Origin: Betaproteobacteria bacterium
GTDB taxonomy: Bacteria; Pseudomonadota; Gammaproteobacteria; Burkholderiales; Eutrophovitaceae
NCBI GenBank assembly: GCA_020346185.1
Contig: CP070775.1
Coordinates: 2,131,923 to 2,182,428 of the forward strand
Direction: 5' to 3'
Length of the DNA stretch: 50,506 nt
Part shown: piece by piece, positions 19,450 through 29,251 of the stretch
Numbering within the stretch: position 1 is the first letter of the stretch
Layout of the letters: each line of letters starts with the position of its first letter
Notes under the pieces: generated by a model
What the model saw: the letters and a program-made list of their open reading frames with translations, nothing else
Told to the model about the DNA's origin: nothing
Database searches by the model: none
Program-made: the position numbers and the translations under genes

Positions 19450-20592
19450 ATGCAGAAATTTTCCCCGACCCAACTTGTGTTTCTTGTCGCAACAGTTGGT
19501 TGCTTCACGCTCGGCGCGCGCGCTTACGCCATGCAATGTGGTGCGAGTCCTTCCTTTTCCGAGTCGAGAGAAACGTTCACCATCAAGGCAGTTGGAGACA
19601 TGGTTCTGGGTACCACTTGGCCAGAGGATCGTATACCGCCCGACGTTGAACATCGCTTCTTTGACGGTGTCGCGCAGACCCTGTCGGGCAGCGATATTGT
19701 TTTCGGAAATCTCGAAGGCGCCTTGACTAATTCCGCCGAAACCACCAAAGACCCCAGCAGAGGAACACAGTACGCTTTCAGGATGCCGCCGCGCTTCGCA
19801 GGTGTGCTTCGAGATGCTGGCTTCAATGTGCTCAGTCTCGCCAACAACCATAGTTCAGATTTTGGACTGATCGGGCTGGAAGATACGGTCAACGCGCTGC
19901 AGTCCCAGGGCATTCTCGCCGTGGGACTGCAAGATGAGATCGTTTACCAAGAAATCAGGGGTTCGCGCATTGCCTGGATCGGTTTCAGCTATTTGGGATT
20001 GCACAACAACATTCATGACATGGGCGAGGTCGCGCGCCTTGTCAGCGAGGCGGACCGCAAAGCGACATTGGTCATTGTCACCTTCCACGGCGGGGCCGAA
20101 GGTTCCGATGCGCTGCGCGTTTCCGACAGTCATGAGAAATACCTTGGTGAGAACAGGGGCAATCTGGTCCGCTTTGCGCGCACCGCCGTCGAGTCAGGGG
20201 CGGATTTGGTACTTGGGCACGGTCCGCACGTATTGCGGGGTGTTGAGTGTTACTGGCAGAAGCTGATCGTTTATTCGCTCGGCAATTTCGTTGGCTATCA
20301 GGCGTTCTCGACGAAGCGTGCTGCTGCGATCTCTGTGATTCTCGATGTCACGCTCGATGAGGATGGATGGCTGCGCCGGGTTGAGTTCCACCCGGTTCGC
20401 TTTACCGGCGAGCATTTGCCAACGATTGACTCGCGGCGCCGGGCGCTTTACCTGCTAAACGACTTATCACAAAAGCCGCCGCTCGAGATTGAAGGCAAGA
20501 TACTGCCCGATTCGACTCGAAGTGACGCCAGCTACAGGGCGTACCGCCGCTGGTTGCAAGCGGCGGATCTCGAGACACAACTGGCCGACTGA
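19450..20592 (+). CDS. CapA-family (PGA_cap) metallophosphatase-like protein, exported
   Basis: A 380-residue protein with an N-terminal signal-like segment (about 8-27, ending ARAYA). The calcineurin-like CapA fold motifs follow in order: KAVGDMVLG (metal ligand), FGNLEGALT, LANNHSSDFG, TFHGGAEG and LGHGPHVLRGVE with KLIVYSLGNFVG. CapA/PgsA proteins act in poly-gamma-glutamate synthesis in Bacillus, but most proteobacterial members have no PgsB or PgsC partners and none is seen here, so the substrate is unknown. It lies between the M23 gene and secA, an unusual insertion in this otherwise conserved order. There is no clear Shine-Dalgarno before ATG 19450. The 267-base gap in front (19183-19449) has short open frames on both strands that I do not recognise. 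Confidence 0.85.
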   Translation: MQKFSPTQLVFLVATVGCFTLGARAYAMQCGASPSFSESRETFTIKAVGDMVLGTTWPEDRIPPDVEHRFFDGVAQTLSGSDIVFGNLEGALTNSAETTKDPSRGTQYAFRMPPRFAGVLRDAGFNVLSLANNHSSDFGLIGLEDTVNALQSQGILAVGLQDEIVYQEIRGSRIAWIGFSYLGLHNNIHDMGEVARLVSEADRKATLVIVTFHGGAEGSDALRVSDSHEKYLGENRGNLVRFARTAVESGADLVLGHGPHVLRGVECYWQKLIVYSLGNFVGYQAFSTKRAAAISVILDVTLDEDGWLRRVEFHPVRFTGEHLPTIDSRRRALYLLNDLSQKPPLEIEGKILPDSTRSDASYRAYRRWLQAADLETQLAD

Positions 20593-20706
20593 AAGCGCGT
20601 GCCCGATTCTAGCCAGCAGTCGGTTCAGTTAGGGCATTCCGCTGTCTGGACAACGTGTTAGACTTCCGCGCTTATTTCAAACTGTGATATTTGCAGAACG
20701 CGGTAA

Positions 20707-23454
20707 ATGATTCCCAACATTCTGAAAAAGGTCTTTGGCAGTCGTAACGACCGTCTTTTGCGCAAGTACTCGCAGGACGTCCGTGCTACTAACGACCTTG
20801 AGCCAGCGATGAAGGTGCTGAGCGACTCCGAGCTTCGCTCCAGGACCGACACGTTCCGCCAGCGCGTGCAAGAGGGTGAAACGCTCGACAAGCTGCTACC
20901 GGAGGCTTTTGCCGTTGTCAGAGAAGCCAGCCGGCGTGTCCTCAACATGCGGCATTTTGACGTCCAACTCCTCGGCGGCATCGCCTTGCATAACGGTAAG
21001 ATCTCGGAAATGCGTACAGGTGAGGGCAAGACGCTCGTCGCCACGTTGCCTGCTTATCTCAATGCGCTTAGCGGAAAAGGCGTTCACGTAGTCACGGTGA
21101 ACGATTACCTGGCGCGCCGCGACGCCGAATGGATGGGTCGTGCCTACTCGTTCCTGGGGCTGAAAGTGGGCGTCAACCTGTCGCAAATGGACCATGCTTC
21201 CAAGCAGGAAGCTTACGGTGCCGATATTACCTATGGCACCAACAACGAGTTTGGGTTCGACTACTTGCGCGACAACATGGTGTTTCAGCTATCCGAGAAG
21301 GTCCAGCGCGGACACGCTTATGCCATTGTTGACGAAGTTGACTCGATTCTGATCGATGAGGCACGCACGCCGCTGATCATCTCCGGGCAGGCTGATGACA
21401 GTACTGACCTTTACTACCGGATGAATGACGTCGCTCCGCAACTGGTGCGCTCAGCCGGCGAAAACGAGCCTGGTGATTACGTTGTCGACGAAAAAGCGCA
21501 TCAGGTGTTGTTGACCGAGCAGGGCCATGAACGCGCTGAGGAGTTACTTGTAAAGACCGGGTTGCTGCGCGAGCACGGCGGCCTTTACGACGCCACCAAT
21601 ATCGGACTTGTGCATCACCTTTATGCTGCGTTGCGAGCACACAATCTGTTTTTCCGCGATCAGCATTATGTTGTCCAGAACAATGAAATTGTCATCGTCG
21701 ACGAATTTACCGGCCGGCTGATGGCCGGTCGCCGTTGGTCCGACGGGCTGCACCAGGCTGTCGAAGCCAAGGAAGGGGTGAAGATCCAGCGCGAGAACCA
21801 AACCCTCGCTTCGATCACGTTCCAGAATTATTTCCGTATCTACAACAAACTGTCGGGAATGACCGGCACTGCCGACACTGAGGCCTACGAGTTTCAGCAG
21901 ATCTACGGTCTCGAGACGGTGATCATCCCAACGCACCGCAAGATGGTTCGCGAGGATCGCATGGACCAAGTCTATAAGACTAGCAAGGAACGCTATCGTG
22001 CGGTGCTCGATGACATTCAGGATTGCTTCGAGCGTGAGCAGCCGGTTCTGGTGGGGACTACATCGATCGAAAACTCTGAGCTGCTTTCCCAAATGCTGAC
22101 CAAAGCAAAGCTTCCGCACCAGGTGCTCAATGCGAAACAGCACGCCCGCGAAGCGGAGATCGTGGCACAGGCCGGGCGTCCAAAGATGATTACCATCGCT
22201 ACCAATATGGCGGGCCGGGGGACCGACATTGTTCTGGGTGGAAATCCCGAGCCAGAAATCGAGCGCATGCGCAACGATGACAAACTCACCGAAGAGCAGA
22301 AGCAAAGCGGTGAGACGACTTTCCGCGCGGAGTGGGAAAAACTGCACAACCAAGTGGTGGAGGCCGGCGGATTGCACATTGTCGGTACCGAGCGACACGA
22401 ATCACGACGCGTTGATAACCAGCTGCGCGGTCGAGCTGGCCGCCAAGGCGATCCGGGCTCTACGCGGTTTTACCTGGCTCTGGAAGACCCGTTGTTGCGC
22501 ATTTTTGCGTCTGACAGGGTAGCGGCGATCATGGATCGGCTGAAGTTGCCGGAGGGCGAGGCGATAGAGCACCCGTGGGTGACCAGAGCGATCGAGAACG
22601 CTCAACGCAAGGTTGAGGCGCGCAACTTTGATATCCGTAAGCAGCTGCTCGAGTATGACGATGTCGCGAATGACCAGCGCAAAGTGATTTATGAGCAGCG
22701 CAACGAGTTGCTTGAAACGGGAGATGTTACGGAAACCGTGCGCTCCATGCGGGAAGGTTCAGTCGAAGCGCTGGTTGCCGAGTATGTTCCGTCGGAAAGT
22801 GTCGAAGAACAATGGGATATTGCTGGCCTGGAACAGGCGCTGGCGTCGGAGTTTTCGCTTGAATTGAAGTTGAGCGAGTGGCTGGAGCAGGATGAACAGA
22901 TGGACGAGTCGTCCCTGCGCCATCGCATCGTTGAAGCGGCCAATCTGCATTACGATCAGAAAACTCAGAACGTGCCTGAAGAGGCGATGCGCCATTATGA
23001 GCATGCGATCATGTTGCAAAGCCTGGATGGTCACTGGCGCGAGCACCTTGCCGCTCTGGATCACCTGCGACAGGGCATACACTTGCGTGGCTACGCACAG
23101 AAGAATCCGAAGCAGGAGTACAAGCGCGAAGCGTTCGAGCTTTTCTCGCTGATGCTTGAAGCAATTCGCAACGAAGTCACTCGCGTTCTGATGAATGTGC
23201 GTATTCGCAGTGCCGAGGAGGCGGATGAAGCTGCCGAGGAGCGCACGGAAATGACTAACGTGCGCTACCAGCATGCCGACTATGACGCCGCGCTGCAGAA
23301 CGACCAAGCGGCGCAGGCGGCGCAAGGGGGCGCAGTGGCGGTAGCGGATAAACCCAAGCCATTTGTGCGCCCTGGCGGGAAGATCGGCCGCAATGATCCG
23401 TGCCCGTGTGGCTCCGGCAAGAAGTACAAGCACTGTCATGGCCGCCTGAGCTAG
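20707..23454 (+). CDS. secA: Preprotein translocase ATPase SecA
   Basis: Motor of the Sec export pathway, cycling between cytoplasm and SecYEG. It has 915 residues. MRTGEGKT has its Walker A lysine at about 108; [17 protein letters not shown] is the DEAD-type Walker B region; the preprotein cross-linking domain follows; the second motor domain has NMAGRGTDI and the arginine-finger [19 protein letters not shown] segment. The C-terminus has a linker rich in alanine and glutamine and the zinc-binding SEC-C end ([14 protein letters not shown]) used to contact SecB. There is no SecM-like gene before it. ArgJ follows after 17 bases. Confidence 0.98.
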   Translation: MIPNILKKVFGSRNDRLLRKYSQDVRATNDLEPAMKVLSDSELRSRTDTFRQRVQEGETLDKLLPEAFAVVREASRRVLNMRHFDVQLLGGIALHNGKISEMRTGEGKTLVATLPAYLNALSGKGVHVVTVNDYLARRDAEWMGRAYSFLGLKVGVNLSQMDHASKQEAYGADITYGTNNEFGFDYLRDNMVFQLSEKVQRGHAYAIVDEVDSILIDEARTPLIISGQADDSTDLYYRMNDVAPQLVRSAGENEPGDYVVDEKAHQVLLTEQGHERAEELLVKTGLLREHGGLYDATNIGLVHHLYAALRAHNLFFRDQHYVVQNNEIVIVDEFTGRLMAGRRWSDGLHQAVEAKEGVKIQRENQTLASITFQNYFRIYNKLSGMTGTADTEAYEFQQIYGLETVIIPTHRKMVREDRMDQVYKTSKERYRAVLDDIQDCFEREQPVLVGTTSIENSELLSQMLTKAKLPHQVLNAKQHAREAEIVAQAGRPKMITIATNMAGRGTDIVLGGNPEPEIERMRNDDKLTEEQKQSGETTFRAEWEKLHNQVVEAGGLHIVGTERHESRRVDNQLRGRAGRQGDPGSTRFYLALEDPLLRIFASDRVAAIMDRLKLPEGEAIEHPWVTRAIENAQRKVEARNFDIRKQLLEYDDVANDQRKVIYEQRNELLETGDVTETVRSMREGSVEALVAEYVPSESVEEQWDIAGLEQALASEFSLELKLSEWLEQDEQMDESSLRHRIVEAANLHYDQKTQNVPEEAMRHYEHAIMLQSLDGHWREHLAALDHLRQGIHLRGYAQKNPKQEYKREAFELFSLMLEAIRNEVTRVLMNVRIRSAEEADEAAEERTEMTNVRYQHADYDAALQNDQAAQAAQGGAVAVADKPKPFVRPGGKIGRNDPCPCGSGKKYKHCHGRLS

Positions 23455-23471
23455 GCGGCGTTCGTGCTCCA

Positions 23472-24698
23472 ATGGCAGTCAATCTTTTGTTTCCAGAGGC
23501 AGCAGCCCTCACACCGGTTGTCGGCATACGGCTTGGCGCAGCATGTGCTGGTATCAAAGGACGTGACCGGAAGGACTTGTTGGTCATTGCGCTTGCGCAG
23601 CACTCGACGGTTGCCGGTGTGTTTACCCGGAATCGTTTCACTGCTGCGCCGGTGACGGTAGCCAGGGCCCATCTCGCAAATGGGTCTTGCCGGGCATTAG
23701 TCGTCAATAGCGGCTGTGCCAATGCGGGCACTGGCGAACAGGGTGTGGCACGTGCGATGCAAGTTTGCGAGGCGCTCGGCAAGCTGCTCGGCTGCGAAGC
23801 ATCTGCCGTGCTGCCGTTTTCGACCGGCGTCATCATGGAAGATTTGCCAAGCGAGCGCATTATTGCGGCGTTGCCCAGATGCGTTGAAGGGCTGTCGGAG
23901 ACAGGATGGCTCGAGGCGGCAGAAGCGATCATGACGACCGACACTGTTCCCAAAGCGGCATCGCGGGTCATCGAGATTGGCGGACACAAGGTGACGGTAA
24001 CCGGCATTGCCAAAGGCTCTGGCATGATCCGGCCTGATATGGCGACCATGCTCGCATTCGTGGCGACCGACGCCACAGTTGCTACCAACTCGTTGCAGAA
24101 CATGATCGAACATGCGAGCCAACGCAGTTTCAATTGCGTGACCGTGGATGGCGATACATCAACTAATGACAGCTTGATGCTGATTGCGTCGGGAGGCTCG
24201 TCGTGCCCGGAAATTTCCAGTACCAACGACGATGGCTACGCGTCTCTGTGTGATGCCGTCACCGAAGTGTGTACAGAGCTTGCCCAGATGGTGGTTCGTG
24301 ACGCTGAAGGGGCGACCAAATTCATCACGGTGCGGGTTGAGGCGGGGCGCGATGAACGAGAATGCCGCATGGTGGCCTACGCGATTGCGCATTCGCCGCT
24401 GGTCAAGACAGCTTTCTATGCGTCTGACCCGAATCTTGGCCGTATTCTCGCGGCTATCGGCTATGCGGGGATCGATGACTTGGATGTAACCGCACTGCAG
24501 GTATATCTCGGCGAGGTGCTGGTTGCAACCGGTGGTGGCCGCGCACCCGGTTACAAGGAAGAAAACGCACAGTCGGTGATGGACCAGCAGGAGATTGTTC
24601 TGCGCGTACAGCTCAATCGCGGCCGCGCGGCAGTGACTGTTTGGACGTGCGATCTGTCGCATGAATATGTCCGCATCAATTCAGAGTACCGGAGCTAG
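23472..24698 (+). CDS. argJ: Bifunctional glutamate N-acetyltransferase / amino-acid N-acetyltransferase ArgJ
   Basis: Arginine biosynthesis enzyme moving the acetyl group from N-acetylornithine to glutamate, and in bifunctional forms also using acetyl-CoA. The 408-residue precursor cuts itself before a threonine: [12 protein letters not shown] places the nucleophile at Thr192. [10 protein letters not shown] and LPFSTGVI flank the oxyanion-hole region. The ATG at 23472 gives MAVNLLFPE, the normal start, and lies 17 bases after secA; the frame's earlier part overlaps secA and is not expected to be used. Whether it is mono- or bifunctional cannot be told from sequence alone. Confidence 0.96.
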   Translation: MAVNLLFPEAAALTPVVGIRLGAACAGIKGRDRKDLLVIALAQHSTVAGVFTRNRFTAAPVTVARAHLANGSCRALVVNSGCANAGTGEQGVARAMQVCEALGKLLGCEASAVLPFSTGVIMEDLPSERIIAALPRCVEGLSETGWLEAAEAIMTTDTVPKAASRVIEIGGHKVTVTGIAKGSGMIRPDMATMLAFVATDATVATNSLQNMIEHASQRSFNCVTVDGDTSTNDSLMLIASGGSSCPEISSTNDDGYASLCDAVTEVCTELAQMVVRDAEGATKFITVRVEAGRDERECRMVAYAIAHSPLVKTAFYASDPNLGRILAAIGYAGIDDLDVTALQVYLGEVLVATGGGRAPGYKEENAQSVMDQQEIVLRVQLNRGRAAVTVWTCDLSHEYVRINSEYRS

Positions 24699-24700
24699 AC

Positions 24701-25585
24701 GTGGCAGACTGGGACCCTGTTTTTCGGAAACTGGAACAACTGCTCGATCGTGCCGAGCGGTTGATGCCGCAGCAACCTGAGGCACCTGACTGGAAAGCGT
24801 CGAAGGCATACCGGTGGCGGCGGCGGGTCAACAGTGGCTATTTGCAGCCGGTCACGCATCTTCACAAGATAGGACTGGCCGACTTGCAAGGAATTACCGA
24901 ACAAAAGCAGTTGATCGACCAAAATACGCGGCAGTTCGTCCAGGGCTTCACCGCCAACAATGTGCTGCTTACCGGTGCCAAGGGCACCGGTAAGTCGTCC
25001 CTAGTTAAAGCGGTTCTGAACAAGTTCGCCAACAGAGGTTTGCGCTTGATCGAAGTTGAAAAGCACGATCTGCGCGACCTTCCCGATATTGTCGATATGG
25101 TTGCGCAGGTTCCCTATCGTTTCATTATCTTCTGTGACGACTTGTCCTTTGATGCAGAAGAACCGGGCTATAAGGCGCTAAAGGTTGTGCTTGACGGATC
25201 GGTTTCGGCGACATCCGATAACGTACTGATCTATGCCACTTCAAACCGTCGGCACTTGATGCCAGAGTACATGCAGGAGAATCTCGAGACAAAATATCTC
25301 GGTGAAGAAATCCACCCTGGTGAGAGTATCGAGGAAAAGATTTCACTTTCCGAGCGATTCGGACTTTGGATTGCGTTCTATCCCTTTGTTCAGGACGAAT
25401 ACCTCGAAATTGTCGACTACTGGGTGGGAAAGCTGGCCGCTATGCCTGAGGTGACAGACGACATACGACAGGAAGCCTTGCAATGGGCGTTGCTGCGTGG
25501 CTCGCGCAGCGGTCGTGTCGCCTGGCAGTTCGCTCGTGATTGGGCTGGCCGCCAGCGACTGAAGTCGACTCGAAGAAGCAAGTAA
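24701..25585 (+). CDS. DUF815 family AAA+ ATPase
   Basis: A 294-residue cytoplasmic ATPase of the DUF815 family. The Walker A loop GAKGTGKSS has its lysine at about 98 and the Walker B is [10 protein letters not shown] (about 141-150). [12 protein letters not shown] supplies the sensor region, and [18 protein letters not shown] sits in the lid. An N-terminal helical part with basic WRRRV precedes the ATPase core. The biological role is not established in the literature I know. The GTG start follows the argJ stop by 2 bases with GGAG before it, so the gene is in the same transcript as secA-argJ. DUF815 next to argJ is a recurrent betaproteobacterial arrangement. Confidence 0.9.
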   Translation: MADWDPVFRKLEQLLDRAERLMPQQPEAPDWKASKAYRWRRRVNSGYLQPVTHLHKIGLADLQGITEQKQLIDQNTRQFVQGFTANNVLLTGAKGTGKSSLVKAVLNKFANRGLRLIEVEKHDLRDLPDIVDMVAQVPYRFIIFCDDLSFDAEEPGYKALKVVLDGSVSATSDNVLIYATSNRRHLMPEYMQENLETKYLGEEIHPGESIEEKISLSERFGLWIAFYPFVQDEYLEIVDYWVGKLAAMPEVTDDIRQEALQWALLRGSRSGRVAWQFARDWAGRQRLKSTRRSK

Positions 25586-25592
25586 CGGGGCA

Positions 25593-26537
25593 TTGACTGA
25601 CCGCATCGTTGACGTAGCCGCCGCAGTCGTGCAGCGACCGGACGGGTCATTCTTGCTCGCGCAGCGCCCGCCCGGCAAGGTCTACGCCGGGTACTGGGAG
25701 TTTCCCGGCGGCAAGATTGAGCCGGGAGAAACGGCGGCGGCAGCTCTGAAGCGCGAGTTGGAGGAGGAACTCGGCATGATCGCTTTGTGTATCTACCCCT
25801 GGCTGACGCGCGTTTACGAATATCCGCATGCAACGGTGAAGCTGCACTTTCAGCGGGTTGTGCAATGGCTCGGTGAGCCGCAGTCGAAAGAGGCGCAGGC
25901 CTTCGCCTGGCAGCTGCCCGGCGAGTTCGGCGTCAAGCCGATGTTGCCTGCCAATGCCGTGGTTCTAAAAGCGCTCGAACTGCCCGTCCTGTATGCAATT
26001 ACCAATGCGACCGTGCTGGGCGAAAAGGAAGCCCTAGCCCGGCTTGAATCGGCACTGGATGGTGGACTGAAGCTGGTTCAGGTCAGGGAGAGACATTTCG
26101 AGCAAGCCAGGCTCGAGCGCTTTGCGCGTGAAGTCGTATCGCGCTGCAATCAGTATGGAGCCACTGTTCTGGTTAACGGTGACGCAGCGCTTGCCGCTGT
26201 CATTGGCGCCGATGGTGTGCACCTGACGGCGAGACAGTTAATGAAAACGACTAGCCGCCCAAACTTGCCGTGGTGTGCAGCATCCTGTCACGAGCGCAAG
26301 GAAATCGAGCAGGCCGAATCTCTCGGGCTAGACTTGATTGTTCTGGGGCCGGTAAAAGCAACCGTGAGCCACCCAGACGCGCGTGCACTTGGCTGGCAGC
26401 GTTTTGATGACCTCGCCGCCGATGTTTCTATTCCCGTCTACGCTCTTGGCGGTATGCGCAGCGCCGATCTTGAAGAAGCCTGGGAACATGGCGCGCACGG
26501 TGTGGCGATGCTACGTGGTGCCTGGTCGGGTGACTAG
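25593..26537 (+). CDS. Nudix hydrolase fused to a ThiE/TenI-like domain
   Basis: A 314-residue two-domain protein. Residues 1-125 are a MutT-like Nudix domain with the full box beginning GGKIEPGET (39-47) and ending RELEEELGM, which in MutT removes oxidised nucleotides such as 8-oxo-dGTP. Residues about 130-314 resemble thiamine phosphate synthase/Ten[38 protein letters not shown] and IPVYALGGM follow the TIM-barrel strands. The fusion is known as a family in proteobacteria; the job of the second domain is not settled and thiamine synthesis should not be assumed. The start is a TTG at 25593, 7 bases after the DUF815 stop with GGGG nearby. It converges on yacG with an 8-base gap. Confidence 0.88.
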   Translation: MTDRIVDVAAAVVQRPDGSFLLAQRPPGKVYAGYWEFPGGKIEPGETAAAALKRELEEELGMIALCIYPWLTRVYEYPHATVKLHFQRVVQWLGEPQSKEAQAFAWQLPGEFGVKPMLPANAVVLKALELPVLYAITNATVLGEKEALARLESALDGGLKLVQVRERHFEQARLERFAREVVSRCNQYGATVLVNGDAALAAVIGADGVHLTARQLMKTTSRPNLPWCAASCHERKEIEQAESLGLDLIVLGPVKATVSHPDARALGWQRFDDLAADVSIPVYALGGMRSADLEEAWEHGAHGVAMLRGAWSGD

Positions 26538-26545
26538 AAACCAAT

Positions 26546-26752
26546 TCAGCAGTCACTATTGTCCGAAGAGGACGACTGATTCACATCGGCCGGAATGCGA
26601 TAGGCTTCCGATGCCCACTGGCCGAGGTCGATCATTTTGCAGCGCTCGGAACAGAAGGGGCGAGATGGATTGTTGGGATTCCAAGCCAGGGGTTTGCCAC
26701 ACTGTGGACAGTTGACCAGTGGTCCGGATGGATTTGAACTCGGTTTGATCAC
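26546..26752 (-). CDS. yacG: DNA gyrase inhibitor YacG, zinc-binding
   Basis: A 68-residue protein with four zinc-binding cysteines, CPQC at 15-18 and CSERC at 34-38, and the typical [14 protein letters not shown] motif. YacG binds the GyrB subunit and inhibits supercoiling in E. coli. The frame extends much further upstream, but the GTG at 26752 gives the expected length and overlaps the zapD stop as GTGA, so this start is used. It is last in the coaE-zapD-yacG run on this strand. Confidence 0.93.
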   Translation of the reverse strand: MIKPSSNPSGPLVNCPQCGKPLAWNPNNPSRPFCSERCKMIDLGQWASEAYRIPADVNQSSSSDNSDC

Positions 26753-27501
26753 AGATTGCAGAAAGTTAGTGCAAAGTCGATACCTTCTTCGCTTGTCTTG
26801 CGCTGTGCCTCGGCAAATGTCGCGAACCGGATGTTGATTGCATACTTGTTGGCACTGACTTCGGGCACGTGATTGCAACCCTCTTCAAGACCCAGTCTCA
26901 GCATTTGGGCCAGCCTGCCAGCGAGCATTTGCTGGAACTTGCCCTTATCGGCGCGTTGTTGTGTTGTTTTTCCGCTCTCTCTGAGCAATCGGAGAATTAG
27001 TTCAACGCCTGTGCGCATCGGTTCAAACGGCGATAGCCATTGGTCGAGGTCGCGCTTGCGTAGGTCCGGCGGCAAATGCATCCAGTGGTGATAGGAAGGC
27101 AGATCAAACTCGCAAGCGCCGCCCGGTATCGCGGTGCGTTGTCGGATCGCCATTAGCCACTCGTTCTGCCTGAGTTCCTGTCCGGTCTTCCCGGATGGGG
27201 CCGACAAGCCGGCAATTGCCCGCTCGGTTTCGTGAACGATAGCGGCAAGTTTGCTCTGCTCCACCGACGGATTATCTTTCAGCGAATCAAGTTGGCTTTT
27301 CTTGCGCTCGAGCTCTTGCAATAGCTCGGATTTAAGATCGGCCCGCCCTGCCACATCGAGAATCTCGAACAATGACAGTATTGCGATATGGTGCTCCTGT
27401 GACCCGTCCTTGGCCTTGAAGTACCGGGCACGCTGATAAAGATTCTCGATCCTCAGCAGTGTGCGCACTCGTTCGTTGAGGGGAAACTCGTAGACGATCA
27501 C
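26749..27501 (-). CDS. zapD: Cell division protein ZapD (Z-ring associated)
   Basis: A 250-residue cytoplasmic protein of the ZapD (DUF1342) family, which cross-links FtsZ filaments by binding the FtsZ C-terminal peptide. It has the N-terminal [19 protein letters not shown] signature, an alpha-helical middle region, and a beta-rich end ([13 protein letters not shown]). It starts with GTG at 27501, a start that fits the family N-terminus. The ZapD partner site, the FtsZ tail, is in the same window at about 16460-16495. It overlaps yacG by 4 bases. Confidence 0.95.
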   Translation of the reverse strand: MIVYEFPLNERVRTLLRIENLYQRARYFKAKDGSQEHHIAILSLFEILDVAGRADLKSELLQELERKKSQLDSLKDNPSVEQSKLAAIVHETERAIAGLSAPSGKTGQELRQNEWLMAIRQRTAIPGGACEFDLPSYHHWMHLPPDLRKRDLDQWLSPFEPMRTGVELILRLLRESGKTTQQRADKGKFQQMLAGRLAQMLRLGLEEGCNHVPEVSANKYAINIRFATFAEAQRKTSEEGIDFALTFCNL

Positions 27502-27601
27502 ATCGATAAACTGTCTGGCGGGGCTATTCTCGTTAGGCGAATCCTAGTATTGCTGATTCGATCCGAAAAGAAAAGGTCCACGGTCGACCCATTTGGCAGA
27601 G

Positions 27602-28204
27602 TCACGCCGACTCGGAAAGGGTCAGGTAGTGGCGATGCAGTTCTTCAACTTGAGACTGCAATGCCTCTATCTCGCCATCGTTTTTGATCACGTCATCTGC
27701 GGCCGCGAGGCGTTGGCTTCGACTTGCCTGAGTGGCCATGATTGCCTCGACTTGATCGCGTGACAGCTTACTGCGGTGCATGACACGTTCAATTTGCTGC
27801 TCCTCGGTGCAGTCGACAACCAGTACACGATCAGCGAGGTCGTAGCCGCGAGATTCGACCAGCAACGGCACCACCACCAGCGCATAAAGCTTGCCGCTTG
27901 CCGCGAGCCTGCGCTGGACCTCGGCCCGAATCAGCGGATGCAAGATGCTCTGCAGTCTGTTCCTCGCATCTGGGTCGGAAAAGACGAGTTCGCGCATCCG
28001 TTCTCTGTCCACAGACCCGTCACTTGCTATGACATCGGGTCCGAAACGCTCTTCAATCTGCCGCACTGCCGGCTGAGCCTTCGTCGTTAGCGTTCGTGCG
28101 ATTTCGTCGGTGTCGATAACGTCGACGCCGAGTTCAGCAAACAAATCAGAGATTGTGGTTTTGCCGGAACCAATCCCACCAGTCAGTACGACCGTGAAAG
28201 GCAT
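27602..28204 (-). CDS. coaE: Dephospho-CoA kinase CoaE
   Basis: Last step of coenzyme A synthesis: phosphorylation of dephospho-CoA. The 200-residue P-loop kinase has GGIGSGKTT at 9-17 (Lys15), a DTDEIAR segment that binds substrate, and HPLIRAEV plus VVPLLVESRGYDLADRV in the middle. The frame runs 77 codons further upstream, but the ATG at 28204 gives the normal length and N-terminus (MPFTVVLTGG). It lies 38 bases after pilD, and pilD-coaE-zapD-yacG are probably one transcript. Confidence 0.96.
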   Translation of the reverse strand: MPFTVVLTGGIGSGKTTISDLFAELGVDVIDTDEIARTLTTKAQPAVRQIEERFGPDVIASDGSVDRERMRELVFSDPDARNRLQSILHPLIRAEVQRRLAASGKLYALVVVPLLVESRGYDLADRVLVVDCTEEQQIERVMHRSKLSRDQVEAIMATQASRSQRLAAADDVIKNDGEIEALQSQVEELHRHYLTLSESA

Positions 28205-28242
28205 TCGGTTTGCGGATCGAGTTTGGCTCAATAACCGTGTGG

Positions 28243-29145
28243 TTAGCGAAACAGGCCGAGATAGACACTGTTGATGTCGGCACCCCACAGCAATGCAATC
28301 AGCCCGGCGGCGGCAAGATAAGGCCCGAACGGAATGGGCACATTGCGTCCATGTCGCTGCGACACAATCAACACGATACCAACCACGGCTCCGACAAATG
28401 AAGATAACAGTATCACGAGCGGCAGAAGTTTCCACCCTAGGTACGCGCCGATCGCCGCGAGCAGCTTGAAATCACCGAAGCCCATGCCTTCCTTGCCGGT
28501 GGTGAGCTTGAACACCCAGTAAACAGACCAGAGCGAAAGATAACCAGCCACCGCGCCGATGATTGCCGAGGGCAGTGGTGCGAACGTGCCCGGGATATTG
28601 AACAGCAGGCCGAGCCACAAAAGGGGCAGGGTAATGCTGTCGGGCAACAATTGTGTGTCGATATCGATGACAGTCAGCGCGATCAATGACCAGGCGAACA
28701 ACATTCCTGCTGCGGCGGCCAAACCAAAGCCGAAGTGCCAGGAAATATAGCCCGCGAGGAGGCCGCTGATTGCTTCGATGATGGGATAGCGCGCACTGAT
28801 CGGGTTGTTGCATTTGGCGCATTTGCCCTTGAGAATCAGATAACTGAAGACAGGGATATTGTGCAATGCGCGGATGCGTTGGCCGCATTTCGGGCAGGCG
28901 GAACGCGGCACGACGAGACTGTAATTTGACGCTGTCTTAGTTGCACCGCGCAACTTGGTCGCGCAGTCCGTCAAGTTGGCGTCGTCCAGAAGCATTGCCG
29001 CTTGTTCGTTCCAGTCGCGCTGCATCATCCGGGGTAGTCGGTAAATCACGACGTTGAGGAAACTGCCGACCATCAATCCGACGATGGTAGCTGTGGTCGT
29101 GAACGCGAAAGGGCTGCTTTGCAGCAAACTGAGCACTTCAGTCAT
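28243..29145 (-). CDS. pilD: Type IV prepilin leader peptidase / N-methyltransferase PilD
   Basis: Polytopic inner membrane aspartic peptidase (about 300 residues, eight hydrophobic segments) that cuts type IV prepilin leaders and methylates the new N-terminus. The cytoplasmic loop has two CxxC pairs (84-87 and 109-112) needed for zinc binding and methylation, and the catalytic aspartates are in IDIDTQLLPD (about Asp161) and GFGD (Asp225). The ATG at 29145 is preferred; the frame extends 10 codons further. It is separated from pilC by a terminator, so it is probably transcribed on its own start. It also serves type II secretion pseudopilins. Confidence 0.96.
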   Translation of the reverse strand: MTEVLSLLQSSPFAFTTTATIVGLMVGSFLNVVIYRLPRMMQRDWNEQAAMLLDDANLTDCATKLRGATKTASNYSLVVPRSACPKCGQRIRALHNIPVFSYLILKGKCAKCNNPISARYPIIEAISGLLAGYISWHFGFGLAAAAGMLFAWSLIALTVIDIDTQLLPDSITLPLLWLGLLFNIPGTFAPLPSAIIGAVAGYLSLWSVYWVFKLTTGKEGMGFGDFKLLAAIGAYLGWKLLPLVILLSSFVGAVVGIVLIVSQRHGRNVPIPFGPYLAAAGLIALLWGADINSVYLGLFR

Positions 29146-29201
29146 TGCACGGGTGCAGTTAACATTTTGTGACACACTCGCTGGAGCATGACGCCGGATT
29201 C

Positions 29202-29229
29202 AAAAAAAACGCCCGAGTTGTCCCGGGCG
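29202..29229 (-). terminator. Rho-independent terminator after pilC
   Basis: Read on the minus strand, a CGCCCG/CGGGCG stem with an 8-base loop is followed by eight T residues. It lies 23 bases past the pilC stop and ahead of pilD. Confidence 0.9.
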
Positions 29230-29251
29230 CTCTGGCTGTTTGGGGTTTACC

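Noticed and set aside
21544..22398. Minus-strand frame of 284 codons inside secA
   Set aside because: Fully opposite SecA coding sequence with all SecA motifs intact; no motif in the shadow.
23255..24226. Long minus-strand frame of 323 codons opposite secA end and argJ
   Set aside because: It is antisense to two certain genes, has low-complexity serine, alanine and proline composition, and no family motif; typical shadow in GC-rich DNA.
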